Positions 12,947 to 23,131 of a stretch of DNA of 64,000 nt are shown here, piece by piece (position 1 is the stretch's first letter; each line of letters starts with the position of its first letter). This stretch comes from Omphiscola glabra (lineage: Eukaryota > Mollusca > Gastropoda > Lymnaeidae), in contig OZ024801.1 of the NCBI GenBank assembly GCA_964017045.1, forward strand, positions 33,839,257 to 33,903,256. The letters run 5' to 3'. The position numbers and the translations under genes were made by a program. The notes under the pieces were generated by a model. That model searched no databases. It was not told the origin of the DNA and saw only the letters and a program-made list of their open reading frames with translations.

Positions 12947-13345
12947 GGTGCGCATGTGAGGGTGTGCATGGGATGGTATAGATGGGGTGGTGCGTATGGA
13001 AGGGTGTGCATGGGATGGTGTAGATGGGGTGGTGCATATGGAAGGGTGTGCATGGGATGGTATAAAAGGGGTGGTGCGTACGGGAGGGTGTGCATGGGAT
13101 GGTATAGATGGGGTGGTGCGTATGGGAGGGTGTGCATGGGATGGTGTAGATGGGGTGGTGCATATGGAAGGGTGTGCATGGGATGGTCTAAAAGGGGTGG
13201 TGCATATGGGAGGGTGTGCATGGGATGGTGTAGATGGGGTGGTGCATATGGAAGGGTGTGCATGGGATGGTATAAAAGGGGTGGTGCGTATGGGAGGGTG
13301 TGCATGGGATGGTAAAGATGGGGTGGTGCTTGTGGAAGGGTACGA
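12947..13345. repeat. 42-bp minisatellite, about 9.5 units, frame-preserving
   Basis: The unit begins GTGCATGGGATGGTRTAGAT and continues GGGGTGGTGCRTATGG then RAGGGT. It exists as two alternating sub-types, TRTAGATGGGG and TMTAAAAGGGG. Because 42 is a multiple of three, several frames stay open on both strands and give 14-residue repeats such as GCAWDGVDGVVHME. No signal peptide, splice context or flanking coding sequence is seen, so a gene is not called. Confidence 0.95.
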
Positions 13346-13418
13346 TGATGTTCATGCGATGGTGTGCATGTGGTTTTGGTATAGAATGGCTCGCTGCAGC
13401 TTTTTATTCCTTTAGATA

Positions 13419-13745
13419 TGTTGATTTAGACAGTTTTCTTTAGAGGGATTGTTCAGATAGATTGGTTTAGATATCTTAGTTTAGATTGGCTGGTTTAGAT
13501 TGGTTGGTTTAGATAGGTTGGTTTAGATAGATTGGTTTCAATAGGTTGGTTCAAATGGATGTTTAGATTGGTTGGTTGAGATAGGTTGGTCTATATTTGT
13601 TTGTTTGGATAGGTTGGTTTAGATATGTTGTTTTAGATAAGTTGCTTTAGATATGTTGCTTTATATGGGTTGTTTAGATAGGTTGTTTTAGATGGTTGTT
13701 TAGATATTTTTGTTAAGATGGGTTGTTTAGATGGATTGATCATAT
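13419..13745. repeat. degenerate 14-16-bp TTTAGATAGGTTGG array
   Basis: About 20 irregular copies of GGTTGGTTTAGATA. They become more diverged toward the right, with TTGTTTTAGATA forms. It is an older, decaying tandem array. Confidence 0.88.
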
Positions 13746-13894
13746 ACTTTGGCTCTATTCTCAAACTAAATCAGGCCTTGAGATTGATTTCTTCTTTCCT
13801 GTAGCGTTTAGAAGTCATCACAACAAACCTTCTGTGGTCTTATGACCACACCACTGTTGCTTACATCTAAATTCTTCACTTTCGTAATTTGTAT

Positions 13895-14600
13895 ACCGTA
13901 ATACCTCGAATATTCGCGACGTCAGGTTCCAGAACCCGCCATGGATCAGCAGAAATCGTGAAAGTTTGGTACGAGTCACTATAAAATGCTAACAAATGCT
14001 TATTTCTAGTGTTTAACCCCGCAATAGGACCCCAGATCATGACCCCCAAAACACCTTCATTCCATTTAAAAGTTACCTTAATACATTACCATTAGAAAAT
14101 GGATGAAAAAATAATAATAATGAAAGTTTGGCGTAAAATGTGGGTACAGTATCGCCTGATGGCCTTAGGACACACTAGCACATTTACAGTACGGTGTATG
14201 CGTATGTTACCCATACAGTACGGTATATGCGTATCTTACCCATACAGTACGGTATATGCTTATCTTACCCATACAGTTGACCCATTCGTTGGCTGCCGTT
14301 TTCTTTTGCACTCATAGTAAGGTAAAAAACCAAGTGACGAATGGGACAGTCAACCGAATGACTCGCGGTCCTTTGTCATTGTCAGGAAAGTAAAAAACAT
14401 GTGTCACAGAAGTCATACAACGCAGTTAAAATACAATAAATTAAAGAAAACAATTACTATAAGTACTATAAGTACTTTGTACTGTACGTAGAGTGTACAG
14501 CTATTCAGCTAATTTAAAATTACATAAAGACACACGGAGGATTTCGCAAATGTAGCAGATCAGTGAACAAGTCGCGAATACCAATCAGTTCGTAGATAGG
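13895..14600. mobile_element. possible relic DNA transposon with TATTCGCGAC inverted ends
   Basis: The left part has TACCTCGAATATTCGCGACG. The right part has GTCGCGAATACC, which matches the left end in inverted orientation. Between them lie AT-rich sequence and GT-rich start-like fragments. This resembles ends of mariner/pogo-type elements as I remember them. No intact transposase or clear target duplication was found, so the call is tentative. Confidence 0.3.
14184..14275. repeat. 29-bp tandem repeat, 3 units
   Basis: Three copies contain ACAGTACGGTRTATGCGTAT followed by STTACCCAT. Confidence 0.9.
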
Positions 14601-15804
14601 TTCCAATGAAAAATTCGTGAGTCCGTTTGCACGAGATTTCTTTACTGTATACAGCGAAATTGTTCGTTTCGGAACAAAAACAGCTAACATTTCCACCAAA
14701 AAAATCTAGTGTTGATCTGAATTTCGGATAATCATTTCATCTAAAGTATTAGTTAACACATTCACATATACGTCTTAGTATGCTACTCACTCTGTCTTAT
14801 TTCTCTTCTGTTGTATCCAACAATCTCTTGTGATATAATGAAGATGTCCAAATAAAAAGATCTCGCGTATTAATCTTTCAGACATTTAATCACAACGGCG
14901 AGAAATAGTCAGTTGTATTTCTCAGTTCTAATTTTATCATCTGTAGAATCAAAATGTATTCATTGATTAACACAGACACGTATCGGCCATTTTTATTTTT
15001 TTCGGAAACCGTTCGCCTCGTTTCAGTGGCCACGTCTGCTGCCGATGTAACCAACCAATGGGATGCTGACTTTCTTCAGGCCAGTTGTATTCCCCAAGTG
15101 TATATTTCTGAATCAATGTTTACATTTGATGGATTGCGTTTTGTAAAATATTTCTTTAAAAAAAAAAAAAACCTTTCCGTTTCCTGTTTGGTTGCCCGCA
15201 GCGCGAGCACTCTTCACGGCGGGTGCAGTAACGATTTTTCGTCACGTCCTGGTGGCGCGCGCTGCTCCGTTCCTCGCGATGCTATTGGGTGTCCGAGGGT
15301 GCAGCGTCACAAGGGAGGGCGGCGCTGTGGAAGAAATCCATTTGAAGTGTTCGGACGGGGGGGGGGGTGGAATCATAATTAAATCGGCGGATTAGTCGGA
15401 TAAAAGTTAATTTACTTTTACAATGGTGACATTGAAGGCATTCTTCCACCCGTTGTTAATACCCCGGGTCCGATGTTAATATCCTTGAGTTAAAATAGGA
15501 TCATCATGTGATAGGAGGGTGCCTTCAACAATGTTCCGTGCGCGCCGATACAGTGGAGATTGTGCTCTACGGCTAGTACAAGCGGAGAACAGCGCACCAG
15601 TTGTGTTCATCACAATGAAAACGAGGGTTCATTAGTACCAGGTGGAAGGAAGTGCAATTGTCGTTATTGATAAAAGCAACACGTGTTGTGTTGTGTTCAT
15701 GTTATTAAATATATGAGAATAGGATAATGGGGAAAAGTAGCATTCTATTCACTCTTTGAAAATATCTACATTTTTAAAAAAGGCGTATAAATCGATTGTA
15801 TTTG
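14601..15804. other. unassigned unique sequence
   Basis: No supported gene. The frame at 14,954-15,382 crosses a poly-A run and becomes GC-rich late, with no recognisable domain. A G-run lies at about 15,357-15,367. Confidence 0.4.
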
Positions 15805-15912
15805 TTCTGTGTGTGTTTGTGTGCAGTGTGTGTATGTGTGCTGTGTGTGTGCTGTGTGTGTATGTGTGTTTATGTGTGTTGTGTGAGTCTGCTAGCTGTG
15901 TGTGTGCGCGTA
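15805..15912. repeat. (TG)n-rich microsatellite
   Basis: An imperfect TGTGTG run with interspersed CA and AT. It creates artefactual Cys/Val frames. Confidence 0.9.
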
Positions 15913-16104
15913 TATGTTTATTTCATGTTAATGTGTACAATTTCAGCGTCCCATTCGGAGATCAGAAGTTATCCATTCTCTGTCATTCTTTCCTAATACA
16001 TCTAGCTCTCATCCCGTCACTACCCTCATTACCATCCCTCACTCCCCTTCTCTCCCTATCTGTTTCTCTATATATTTCTGTGAACATTTCTCTTGTTTTG
16101 TTTG

Positions 16105-16338
16105 ACTGTAACCTTTGACTGCATCCATTGAATGCATCCATTGACTGCATCAATTGAATGCATACACTGACTGTATCCATTGAATGCATCCATTGACTGT
16201 ATCCATTGACTGTATCCATTGACTGCATCCATTGAATGCATCCATTGACTGTATCCATTGAATGCACCCATTGACTGCATCCATTTTCTGTGTCCATCGA
16301 CTGTATCCATTGACTGTATCCATGGACTGTGTCAATTA
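16105..16338. repeat. 13-bp minisatellite, about 17 units
   Basis: The unit is TGCATCCATTGAA, with alternating TGTATCCATTGAC. All three minus-strand frames give Met/Asp/Gln/Trp repeats because a 13-bp unit cycles through the frames. These are not genes. Confidence 0.95.
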
Positions 16339-16625
16339 TTGTCCAGCCTTAAATGCATAATGTTAAAATCCTGAGTTCCCCCACTATCCTCTCGTTCCTA
16401 ATAATGGTCTACCCCACCCTCACCCTCACACACACACATTCCTCTAGCCGTCTGCTCGGATACCACATTGCAGCTAAGTTTTTAACAACATATTTGTGTC
16501 AGTCTTTGTTTATCCGCTAAAGAAGACATCTTGCCGACACGTTCGTTGTTTTGTTGCATCTTGTTTTTTTTGAGGTTTTCCCAAACCTTATTTCTCCTAT
16601 TTTCTTCTACCTAACTTAATTACAG
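16339..16625. other. unassigned unique sequence
   Basis: No supported feature apart from a short CA run near 16,427-16,438. Confidence 0.4.
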
Positions 16626-16665
16626 CCTCTCTCTCTCTCTGTCTCTCTCTGTCTCCCTCTCTCTG

Positions 16666-16705
<40 letters not shown>

Positions 16706-16811
16706 CCTCTCTCTCTCTCTCTCTGTCTCCCTCTCTCTCTCTCTGTCTCCCTCTCTCTGTCTCCCTCTCTCTCTCTCTCTCTCTGTCTCCCTCTCTCTCT
16801 CTCTCTCTGTG

Positions 16812-16847
<36 letters not shown>

Positions 16848-16856
16848 CCTCTCTCT

Positions 16857-16939
<83 letters not shown>

Positions 16940-17037
16940 CCTCTCTCTCTCTCTCTCTCTCTCTGTCTCCCTCTCTCTGTCTCCCTCTCTCTCTCTCTCT
17001 CTGTCCCCCTCTCTCTCTCTCTCTCTCTCTGTCTCCC

Positions 17038-17077
<40 letters not shown>

Positions 17078-17105
17078 CCTCTCTCTCTCTCTCTCTCTCT
17101 GTCTC

Positions 17106-17141
<36 letters not shown>

Positions 17142-17166
17142 TCTATCTCTCTCTTTCTTTCTCTCC
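16626..17166. repeat. ~540-bp homopyrimidine tract, (CT)n with GTCTCCCT punctuation
   Basis: Nearly pure CT dinucleotide, interrupted only by GTCTCCCT-type breaks and a few CCC. Frames of up to 225 codons on either strand are Arg/Glu or Ser/Leu low-complexity artefacts. A CCACC-rich segment follows at 17,168-17,220. Confidence 0.98.
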
Positions 17167-17222
17167 ACCGCCACCACCCACCCCCCCCACCCCCACCAAC
17201 CCCCCCACCCCCACCCCCGGGG

Positions 17223-17899
17223 CCAGCAAATATTAATAATTATAGAGTTGCTAAAAAAAAATATATTTCTAATTAAATAATACCTGGATTTGATCATTCG
17301 ATTTCCTGAAAAATGTAAACAACTATCGATCTGTTAGCGAAATATGTCATCGTTGATTGTCAATATCACTAATGAATAATCAACAATTTAACAACATTTT
17401 CTTTTGAAGTGTAATTTTTTTGTACCCTTACTACTAGGCTTTTACAAACTCGTACTGTTGGCTTGGGAATTAAACACCAAAACGAGTGACTGGCATGAAT
17501 CACAAAGAGAATTTACTGAGATCAAGGTACAATTGGGGGAGGTGGGCTGGATTCCACCACTCATAAAATGAGGGGGGGGGGGGAGGATATACGCCCGTGG
17601 TCGTGATTAATTGGACCGTCCGAGGTGGTCCACAAAAGCCGTTCACATTATTAGCAGTCTCCCCATTTTTTTTTCTATTCTTTTGGTGTTTTTGTTCACC
17701 TTTAAAAAATAAATAAAATTAGCATATCAAAAATTAATTGTTTCCATAATAATAAATGCTCCGTTTTCTATGCCGAACGAGAGACAGCTTTTTTATGACG
17801 CAAACACTTTGTGTAAGTAATAGAAATAGTTTTTTGAATTTTTAATTAAAAGACAAAAACAAAATTTAATCGCAGCTTCTAATGCTTCAATTGTGTAAC
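17223..17899. other. unassigned AT-rich sequence
   Basis: No gene, RNA or element is recognised. A G-run lies at about 17,573-17,583. Confidence 0.4.
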
Positions 17900-18975
17900 C
17901 CGTGTGGATGGGATCCGAGCACCCTGGGTGGATGGGACAATAAGCACCCTGTTGGATGTGATCTGTAACACCCTGTGAGGATGGGACCCGTAGCACCCTG
18001 GATGGATGGGACCCATAGCACCCTGGATGGATGGGACCCGTAGCACCCTGGATGGATGGGACCCGTAGCACCCTGGATGGATGGGACCCGTAGCACCCTG
18101 GATGGATGGGACCCGTAGCACCCTGGGTGGATGGGACCCGTAGCACCCTGGATGGATTGTAGCCGTAGCACCTTCGGTGGATGAGAACCGTAGCACCCTG
18201 GATGGATGGGACCCGTAGCACCCTGGGTGGATGGGACTCGAGCACCCTGGGTGGATGGGACCCGTAGCTTGCTGGATGGATTGTAGCCGTAGCACCCTGG
18301 ATGGATTGTAGCCGTAGCACCTTCGGTGGATGAGAACCGTAGCACCCTGGGTGGATTGGACCCGTAGCACCCTGGGTGATGAGAACCGTAGCACCTTGCA
18401 TGGATGGGACCCGTAGCACTCTGGGTGGATGAAACCCGTTGCCCTCTGGGTGGATGGGACACGTGGCTGCCTGGGTGGATAGCACCCGTAGCACCCTGGG
18501 TGGATGGGACCCGTAGCACCTTGCATGGATTGGACACGTAGCACCCTGGGTGGATGGGACTCGTAGCACCCTGGGTGGATGGGACCCGTAGCACCCTGTG
18601 TGGATGGGACCCGTAGCACCCTGGGTGGATGGGACCCGTAGCACTCTGGGTAGATGAAACCCGTTGCACCCTGTGGTGGATGGGACCCGTAGCACCTTGC
18701 ATGGATGGGACACGTAGCACACTGGGTGGATGGGACCCGTAGCACTCTGGGTAGATGAAACCCGTTGCACCCTGGGTGGATGGGACCCGTAGCACCTTGC
18801 ATGGATGGGACACGTAGCACCCTGGGTGGATGGGACTCGTAGCACCCTGGGTGGATGGGACCCGTAGCACCCTGGGTGGATGGGACTCGTAGCACCCTGG
18901 GTTGATGGGACCCGTAGCACTCTGGGTAGATGAAACCCGTTGCACCCTGTGGTGGATGGGACCCATTAACCCTGA
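17900..18975. repeat. 25-bp minisatellite, about 43 units, open in three frames
   Basis: The unit is TAGCACCCTGGGTGGATGGG followed by ACCCG. Variants include GATGGATTGTAGCCG, CTTGCATGGATG and CTCTGGGTAGATGAAACCC. The last variant recurs as a marker near 18,418, 18,643, 18,742 and 18,917, so blocks of units have been copied together. The minus-strand unit contains no stop in any frame. All three frames are therefore open for over 1 kb (periodicity 25 residues, for example VLRVPSTQGATGPIHPGCYG). This mimics a large gene but has no flanking exon or signal sequence. Confidence 0.95.
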
Positions 18976-18995
18976 AGGGCAACTCATTTAAGAGT
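18940..18995 (+). repeat. fragment of a dispersed CCCGGGTGGATGG-type repeat at the array edge
   Basis: The last array unit runs on into GTGGATGGGACCCATTAACC, then CTGAAGGGCAACTCATTTAAGAG. This matches the dispersed repeats at 27,671 and 44,483, which have GGTTAACC or TTAACC, a GCAACTCATCTAAGAGAAGG block and more. The 25-bp satellite therefore appears to be seeded by this repeat. Confidence 0.75.
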
Positions 18996-19027
18996 GTAAA
19001 AATATATATAATACAAAATATATAGTG

Positions 19028-19093
19028 AAAAGATCTATAGTACAAACATCTAGAGTACACAGATCTTTAGTACAAAGATCTATAGTACAAACA
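19028..19093. repeat. ~18-bp tandem repeat, about 3.5 units
   Basis: Units of AGATCTATAGTACAAAC with ACATCTAGAGTACAC variants. Confidence 0.85.
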
Positions 19094-19314
19094 TTTCTTT
19101 TTGATGTTACGTATATATAAAGCGTTGTCTAGCTAATCAGCCGTTGACTACCCAACGTGTTGTGTCCGTGTTGTGTTATCTGCGTGGGAACATTGACAAG
19201 ACGCTCCACCTGCTGCCCGTGTCCAGGTCTGTGATACACACGTTTTACAAAATAATGCTGTTCATGAAGGGCCGCTAAAGAAGTCATCAAAACGACACAG
19301 ATTACGGTGGCATT

Positions 19315-19322
19315 GACTAAGG
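19315..19322. repeat. 8-bp target site duplication (left) of SPIN-like copy 1
   Basis: GACTAAGG occurs here and again at 19,522-19,529, directly abutting the element termini. An 8-bp duplication is the hAT superfamily signature. Confidence 0.92.
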
Positions 19323-19521
19323 CAGCGGTTCTCAACCTTTCTAATGCCGTGACCCTTTAATACAGTTCGTCGAGTTGTGGCGACCCCCCAACCATAAAAC
19401 TATTTTCATTGCTGCATCATAACTGTAGAGTATATGTGTTTTCCAATGGTCTTAGGCGACCCCTGGGAAAGGGTCGTTCGACCCCCAGAGGGGATCGCGA
19501 CCCACAGGTTGAGACCCGCTG
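19323..19521. mobile_element. SPIN-like non-autonomous hAT element, copy 1
   Basis: A 199-bp element that begins CAGCGGTTCTCAACCTTTCT and ends ...CACAGGTTGAGACCCGCTG. Internal landmarks shared with the other three copies are AATGCCGTGACCC, AACTGTAGAGTATATGTGTTTTCC and GGCGACCCCTGGGAAAGGGTCGTTCGACCCCC. It is flanked by a perfect 8-bp duplication (GACTAAGG). From memory, these terminal and internal motifs match the SPIN family of hAT transposons, known for horizontal transfer among tetrapods and invertebrates including a pond snail. It has no coding capacity. Confidence 0.88.
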
Positions 19522-19869
19522 GACTAAGGGTGGTTGTTTTTTTTTTTTTTGGTGTCAGCACAATATTTGCACTGGTGGCTCTGTGGCTTGTATGTGAGTC
19601 AATGACTCGTTTAATGATGGTGTCGGGGGGGGGCGGTATATTTAAGGGGCGCATTTTCGGGCAAATGCATTGTTTCTTTTCTTGGAAAGTGGGGGGTGGG
19701 GGGTGTGTGGCAAAAGAACATGGTTCACCCCTGGGGTGGCTCTAACCCTGGCTACTCCACCAAAACAGTCCGTGTTGTTCTTTTAAAGCAATTCAAGAAA
19801 TACTTTTTTTTTTTTTTTTAAATACACGCACACTGTGAAAATTACGATGGGTTAAACATAAATTGTTTC

Positions 19870-19938
19870 TCAACTATGGGGACCGTCCAACTATGGGGAG
19901 CGTCCAACTATGGGGCGTCCAACTATGGGGGGCGTCCA
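19870..19938. repeat. ~20-bp tandem repeat, 3-4 units
   Basis: Units of GTCCAACTATGGGG, with a variable GACC, AGC, C or GGC spacer. Confidence 0.9.
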
Positions 19939-20304
19939 TAACGAAAGTCACGCTTCGGACAGGAGGTGGGGGAATCGGTATAAGAAAAGGTGACTGTATG
20001 TGTCAGTGATGAGTGGGTGTTGGTGACGTCACACATTATATATAATTTTTTAATCATACAAATAAAACCTGAGATTGACAATGATGTGGAACTCTCTGTT
20101 GTGGTGGATGTATTCTGACCGAGGATGTCACATTTATACATTTATTAGCGTTTGATAGCGTAGTGTGTGGTTTTTTTTGTTGTTTTTTTTTTAATTTCAA
20201 AAGTGCGACTACTGGAAAAGGGGGGGGGGGGGGGTGTGAGATTTGTGACAGGGGCTAGGGAGGTTTTAAAAATTCAAAAAATTGCATGACCTACTTTATG
20301 GACG

Positions 20305-20514
20305 CAGAGGCGTAGCGTAGGGGGGCCAGGGGGGTACAGATGTACCCGGGCGCCAGCTAGTTAGGGGCGCCAAAATGTGCTTTGGTATTATTTTATTGAT
20401 GAAAAATAATGGGTTTGAGAGTTGAAAAAAAGGAAAAGAGGGTGCTTTAAAATGAATCTCGTCCCCGGGCGCGAATCTTGTTCCCGGGCGCCAAACACTC
20501 TAGCTACGCCACTG
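20305..20514. mobile_element. 210-bp MITE with hAT-type 8-bp TSD
   Basis: The ends are CAGAGGCGTAGC on the left and GCTACGCCACTG on the right, imperfect inverted repeats of CAGTGGCGTAGC. The interior carries the repeated GGGCGC motif and a purine-rich GAAAAAAAGGAAAAGAGG stretch. A perfect target duplication TATGGACG lies at 20,297-20,304 and 20,515-20,522. It is non-coding. The open frame from 20,422 is incidental. Confidence 0.9.
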
Positions 20515-20761
20515 TATGGACGACCCCCAGTGAGTGTTCAATTATTAGCAAAACTTTTAACTGAACAGATAATGAAGGTATTTTGTTTGTTTGTTTGTTA
20601 TTTTGTTTGTTTGTGTTCTTTTTTTAATCTACTGTCGTCGCCCAGAACGAGATTGCCGAGATAGCAAGCACCCGCTGACAGACATTATGAAGCAGACATA
20701 GCACATAGCACCATAGTAGTCTTCTTTTTGAAACACTAACCGCTACACGCCATGCAAGCAC

Positions 20762-20842
20762 ACTACCAACACACGAACAAAACACTACCAACACACGAAC
20801 AAAACTGGACCAACACACGACCAACACACGACCAACACACGA
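20762..20842. repeat. ACCAACACACGA tandem repeat
   Basis: Five copies of CCAACACACGA, with AACAAAACACTA or AACAAAACTGG spacers in the left part and simple 11-bp units on the right. Confidence 0.9.
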
Positions 20843-20890
20843 CCTAATACATTTTTTGTTTAAAGAAGTTTTCAATTACTTTTTTTATAT

Positions 20891-21215
20891 AATAGTATAG
20901 TATAGTATAATATTGTATAGTATAGTATAGTATAGTATAGTTTAGGAGAATAAAGTATAGTTTAATATATCATTATATATTATATTATAGTACGGTATAG
21001 TATAGTATAGTGTAGTATATATAGTATAGTGTAAAATAGTATAGTATAGTCCCGGTATAGTATAGTATAGCAATATATAGTATAGTATAGTATAGTATTT
21101 TAGGTATAGTCCAATTATAGTATTATATTATCTTACATACTATGGTATATTTTATTTTAGTATTGTATTGTATAGTAAAGCAAGTCTAGTATAGTTTAGT
21201 ATTTTATAGTATAAT
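20891..21215. repeat. (TATAG)n pentanucleotide array, degenerate
   Basis: Long runs of TATAGTATAG broken by point changes and short insertions over about 320 bp. Confidence 0.93.
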
Positions 21216-21268
21216 TGAATGGAGTAAAAGAGTATTATTAAATGTTATACGTATTATGGTCAAGTAAT

Positions 21269-21363
21269 GGGGAGAGAGAGGGAGAGAGAGAGAGGGAGAG
21301 AAAGAGAGAGAGAGATGGAGAGAGAGAGAGAGAGAGAGGGAGAGAAAGAGAGAGAGAGATGGG

Positions 21364-21395
<32 letters not shown>

Positions 21396-21622
21396 GGGAG
21401 AGAGAGATGGAGAGAGAGAGAGAGAGAGAGAGGGGGAGAGAGAGAGAGGGAGGGAGGGAGAGAGAGGGAGGGAGATAGAGAGAGGGAGGGAGAGAGAGAG
21501 AGAGAGAGGGAGGGAGGGAGGGAGAGAGAGAGAGGGAGAGAGAGAGAGGGGGGAAGAGAGAGAGAGGAAGAGAGAGAGAGGGAGAGAGAGAGAGGGAGGG
21601 AGAGAGAGAGAGAGAGAGAGTA
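21269..21622. repeat. (GA)n homopurine tract
   Basis: About 350 bp of AG dinucleotide with GGG and TGG interruptions. The frames Glu/Arg on plus are artefacts. It is the strand-opposite counterpart of the CT tract at 16.6-17.2 kb. Confidence 0.97.
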
Positions 21623-21831
21623 CAGTAGACTCGTTTAGAATAGAGTTTAAGAGAGGACTAGAATATTTTAAAAGATAAGAGAGTATAGAACGAAGATTAG
21701 AAGAGCGGTTGAATAGAGTAGAGTAAAATAGTAGAGTAGAGTGGAATAGAATAAGAATAGAGAAGGGTTGAGTAGAATGGAGTGGAGTGGAGAGCAGAGC
21801 GGTTGAGTAGAGTAAAGTACAGATACAATAT
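21623..21831. repeat. degenerate GAGTAGAGTAGAATA tail
   Basis: Purine-rich sequence with irregular AGAGTAGA repeats, grading out of the GA tract. Confidence 0.7.
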
Positions 21832-22030
21832 CGTTTACTCTTGGAGTATATATAATATATAGTTTACTCTTGGAGTATATATAATACGATCACCAGCTGA
21901 AAAGATCACCAGCTGAAACGATCACCAGTTGACCAACAGACCGCATCTTAACGCCTCCATTAAAAATCACGTCTTACAGCGCTAACGGAGCGTGTTACAA
22001 CCCTAACGGAGCATGTTACAGCCCGGGTAC
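21832..22030. repeat. three short adjacent tandem repeats
   Basis: The first is two copies of TTTACTCTTGGAGTATATAT-AATA. The second is three copies of GATCACCAGCTGAAA (15-16 bp). The third is about 2.5 copies of a ~26-bp unit with CTAACGGAGCRTGTTACA. Confidence 0.9.
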
Positions 22031-22613
22031 TTCCCTCTACCATCTTCTCACCCTTCCTTGGTCACCTAATGACTCCTGTCTCAATCGGAGATGCTCAAAC
22101 GCTCATTTTCTTAACCCCCCCCCCCCCCGACCCCACCCACAAGTGGTGGGGGTACAGTTTGGGAGTCAGGAGCAATATCGTAAAGGGGACATAATTTACA
22201 CCGTTTTGTGAGGAGGAGATCATTTGCATGTACATGACACGTACGTCTGGGCGTAGAACGCCAGACAACAAAAAGTCAATTCTCTGCGAGGATTTAAAAT
22301 GGATAAATTTATTGGAAGTGGGGGGGGGGGGGAATCTAAGGAAATCTAAAGGGATGAAGTGAGCTAATTCTGTAGGAGAATGAAAAGGGGTTTATGGTTT
22401 AATGGCATGATTGGGTGTAGTTAAATCTCAGAGAGGATTAGGGCTTAAGGCGATATTTTATTTTCATGGGCCATCTGTTAAACATTCGGGTCGCCTAACA
22501 GAAGACGTGAACAACTAGACTTTTCATTGGCCAAAAAAAAGTAGCTTCCCAATATCGTATAAAACCAGGCCCGAATTAATCATTAAGCTATATAAGTACG
22601 TGGTTAGGGCATC
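22031..22613. other. unassigned unique sequence
   Basis: No supported gene. It contains a C14 run near 22,115 and a G12 run near 22,320. Confidence 0.4.
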
Positions 22614-22759
22614 GGGAGAAGGGGGGCTCATAGGGAGAATGGGGGCTCATAAGGAGAATGGGGGCTCATAAGGAGAATGGGGGCTCATAGGGAGAATGGG
22701 GACTCATAGGGAGAATGGGGGCTCATCAGGAGAATGGGGGCTCATCGGGAGAATGGGGG
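22614..22759. repeat. 19-bp minisatellite, about 7.5 units
   Basis: The unit is GGGGGCTCATARGGAGAAT. CATCAGG and CATCGGG variants occur at the right end. Confidence 0.95.
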
Positions 22760-22855
22760 TGCCACCAAAGTACTCACCGAAACAAATCTAGACTTTTAAA
22801 ACAACAATAAAAAAATAATTAAAATTATAAAAAAATAAACACATGAAAATAAACA

Positions 22856-23131
22856 TTAAATTGACATTTTTAATTGTGCTTCAACAATAATTTTTTCCAA
22901 AGAATCAATCAATTCAGTATTGGGCTCTAAATCTTCAACAAATGCAAACACATGATCTCTTACATATATTACGCGTCTGGTGTGACACGTGGACTGCTTC
23001 CATTTCCGGCGGCAGCTTCCTAAAAATTGTGTCTGCTTCCTAATAACCGATTTTGGTATTGAGAGTATATTACAAATAATTCTAAATGTTTGAAAGAAAG
23101 TATGGTTTATAATGAGTTCAAAAGCGCGCAA
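22856..23131 (-). CDS. unrecognised 91-codon protein-like frame, possible exon or relic
   Basis: The frame reads from an ATG at 23,131 to a TAA at 22,856. I do not recognise the family. Composition is more protein-like than most frames here: mixed charged and hydrophobic residues, RRKWKQSTCHTRR near residues 41-53 and a helical-looking acidic C-terminus with ELIDSLEKIIVEAQLKMSI. The reverse strand just upstream has CTTTTAG, a possible splice acceptor, so it could be a terminal exon. It lies in AT-rich DNA next to a sequence (TTCCCGATAACT) that recurs near 26,081, so it could equally be part of a dispersed element. It may also be a chance frame. Confidence 0.22.
   Translation of the reverse strand: MRAFELIINHTFFQTFRIICNILSIPKSVIRKQTQFLGSCRRKWKQSTCHTRRVIYVRDHVFAFVEDLEPNTELIDSLEKIIVEAQLKMSI

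Noticed and set aside
16620..17297. 225-codon Arg/Glu-rich frame and its 155-codon Ser/Leu antisense
   Set aside because: Pure product of the (CT)n tract; no coding signature.
17793..19060. Large minus-strand open frames of 366-393 codons that could be one repetitive protein
   Set aside because: They exist in all three frames of a 25-bp satellite whose unit lacks stops. There is no start context, signal peptide or unique exon, and rare variants do not favour one frame.
19323..19521. Mammalian DNA contamination as a source of the SPIN-like sequence
   Set aside because: Four copies sit at different sites, three with their own target duplications, in the same repeat-rich non-mammalian context; one is inserted in a local satellite.
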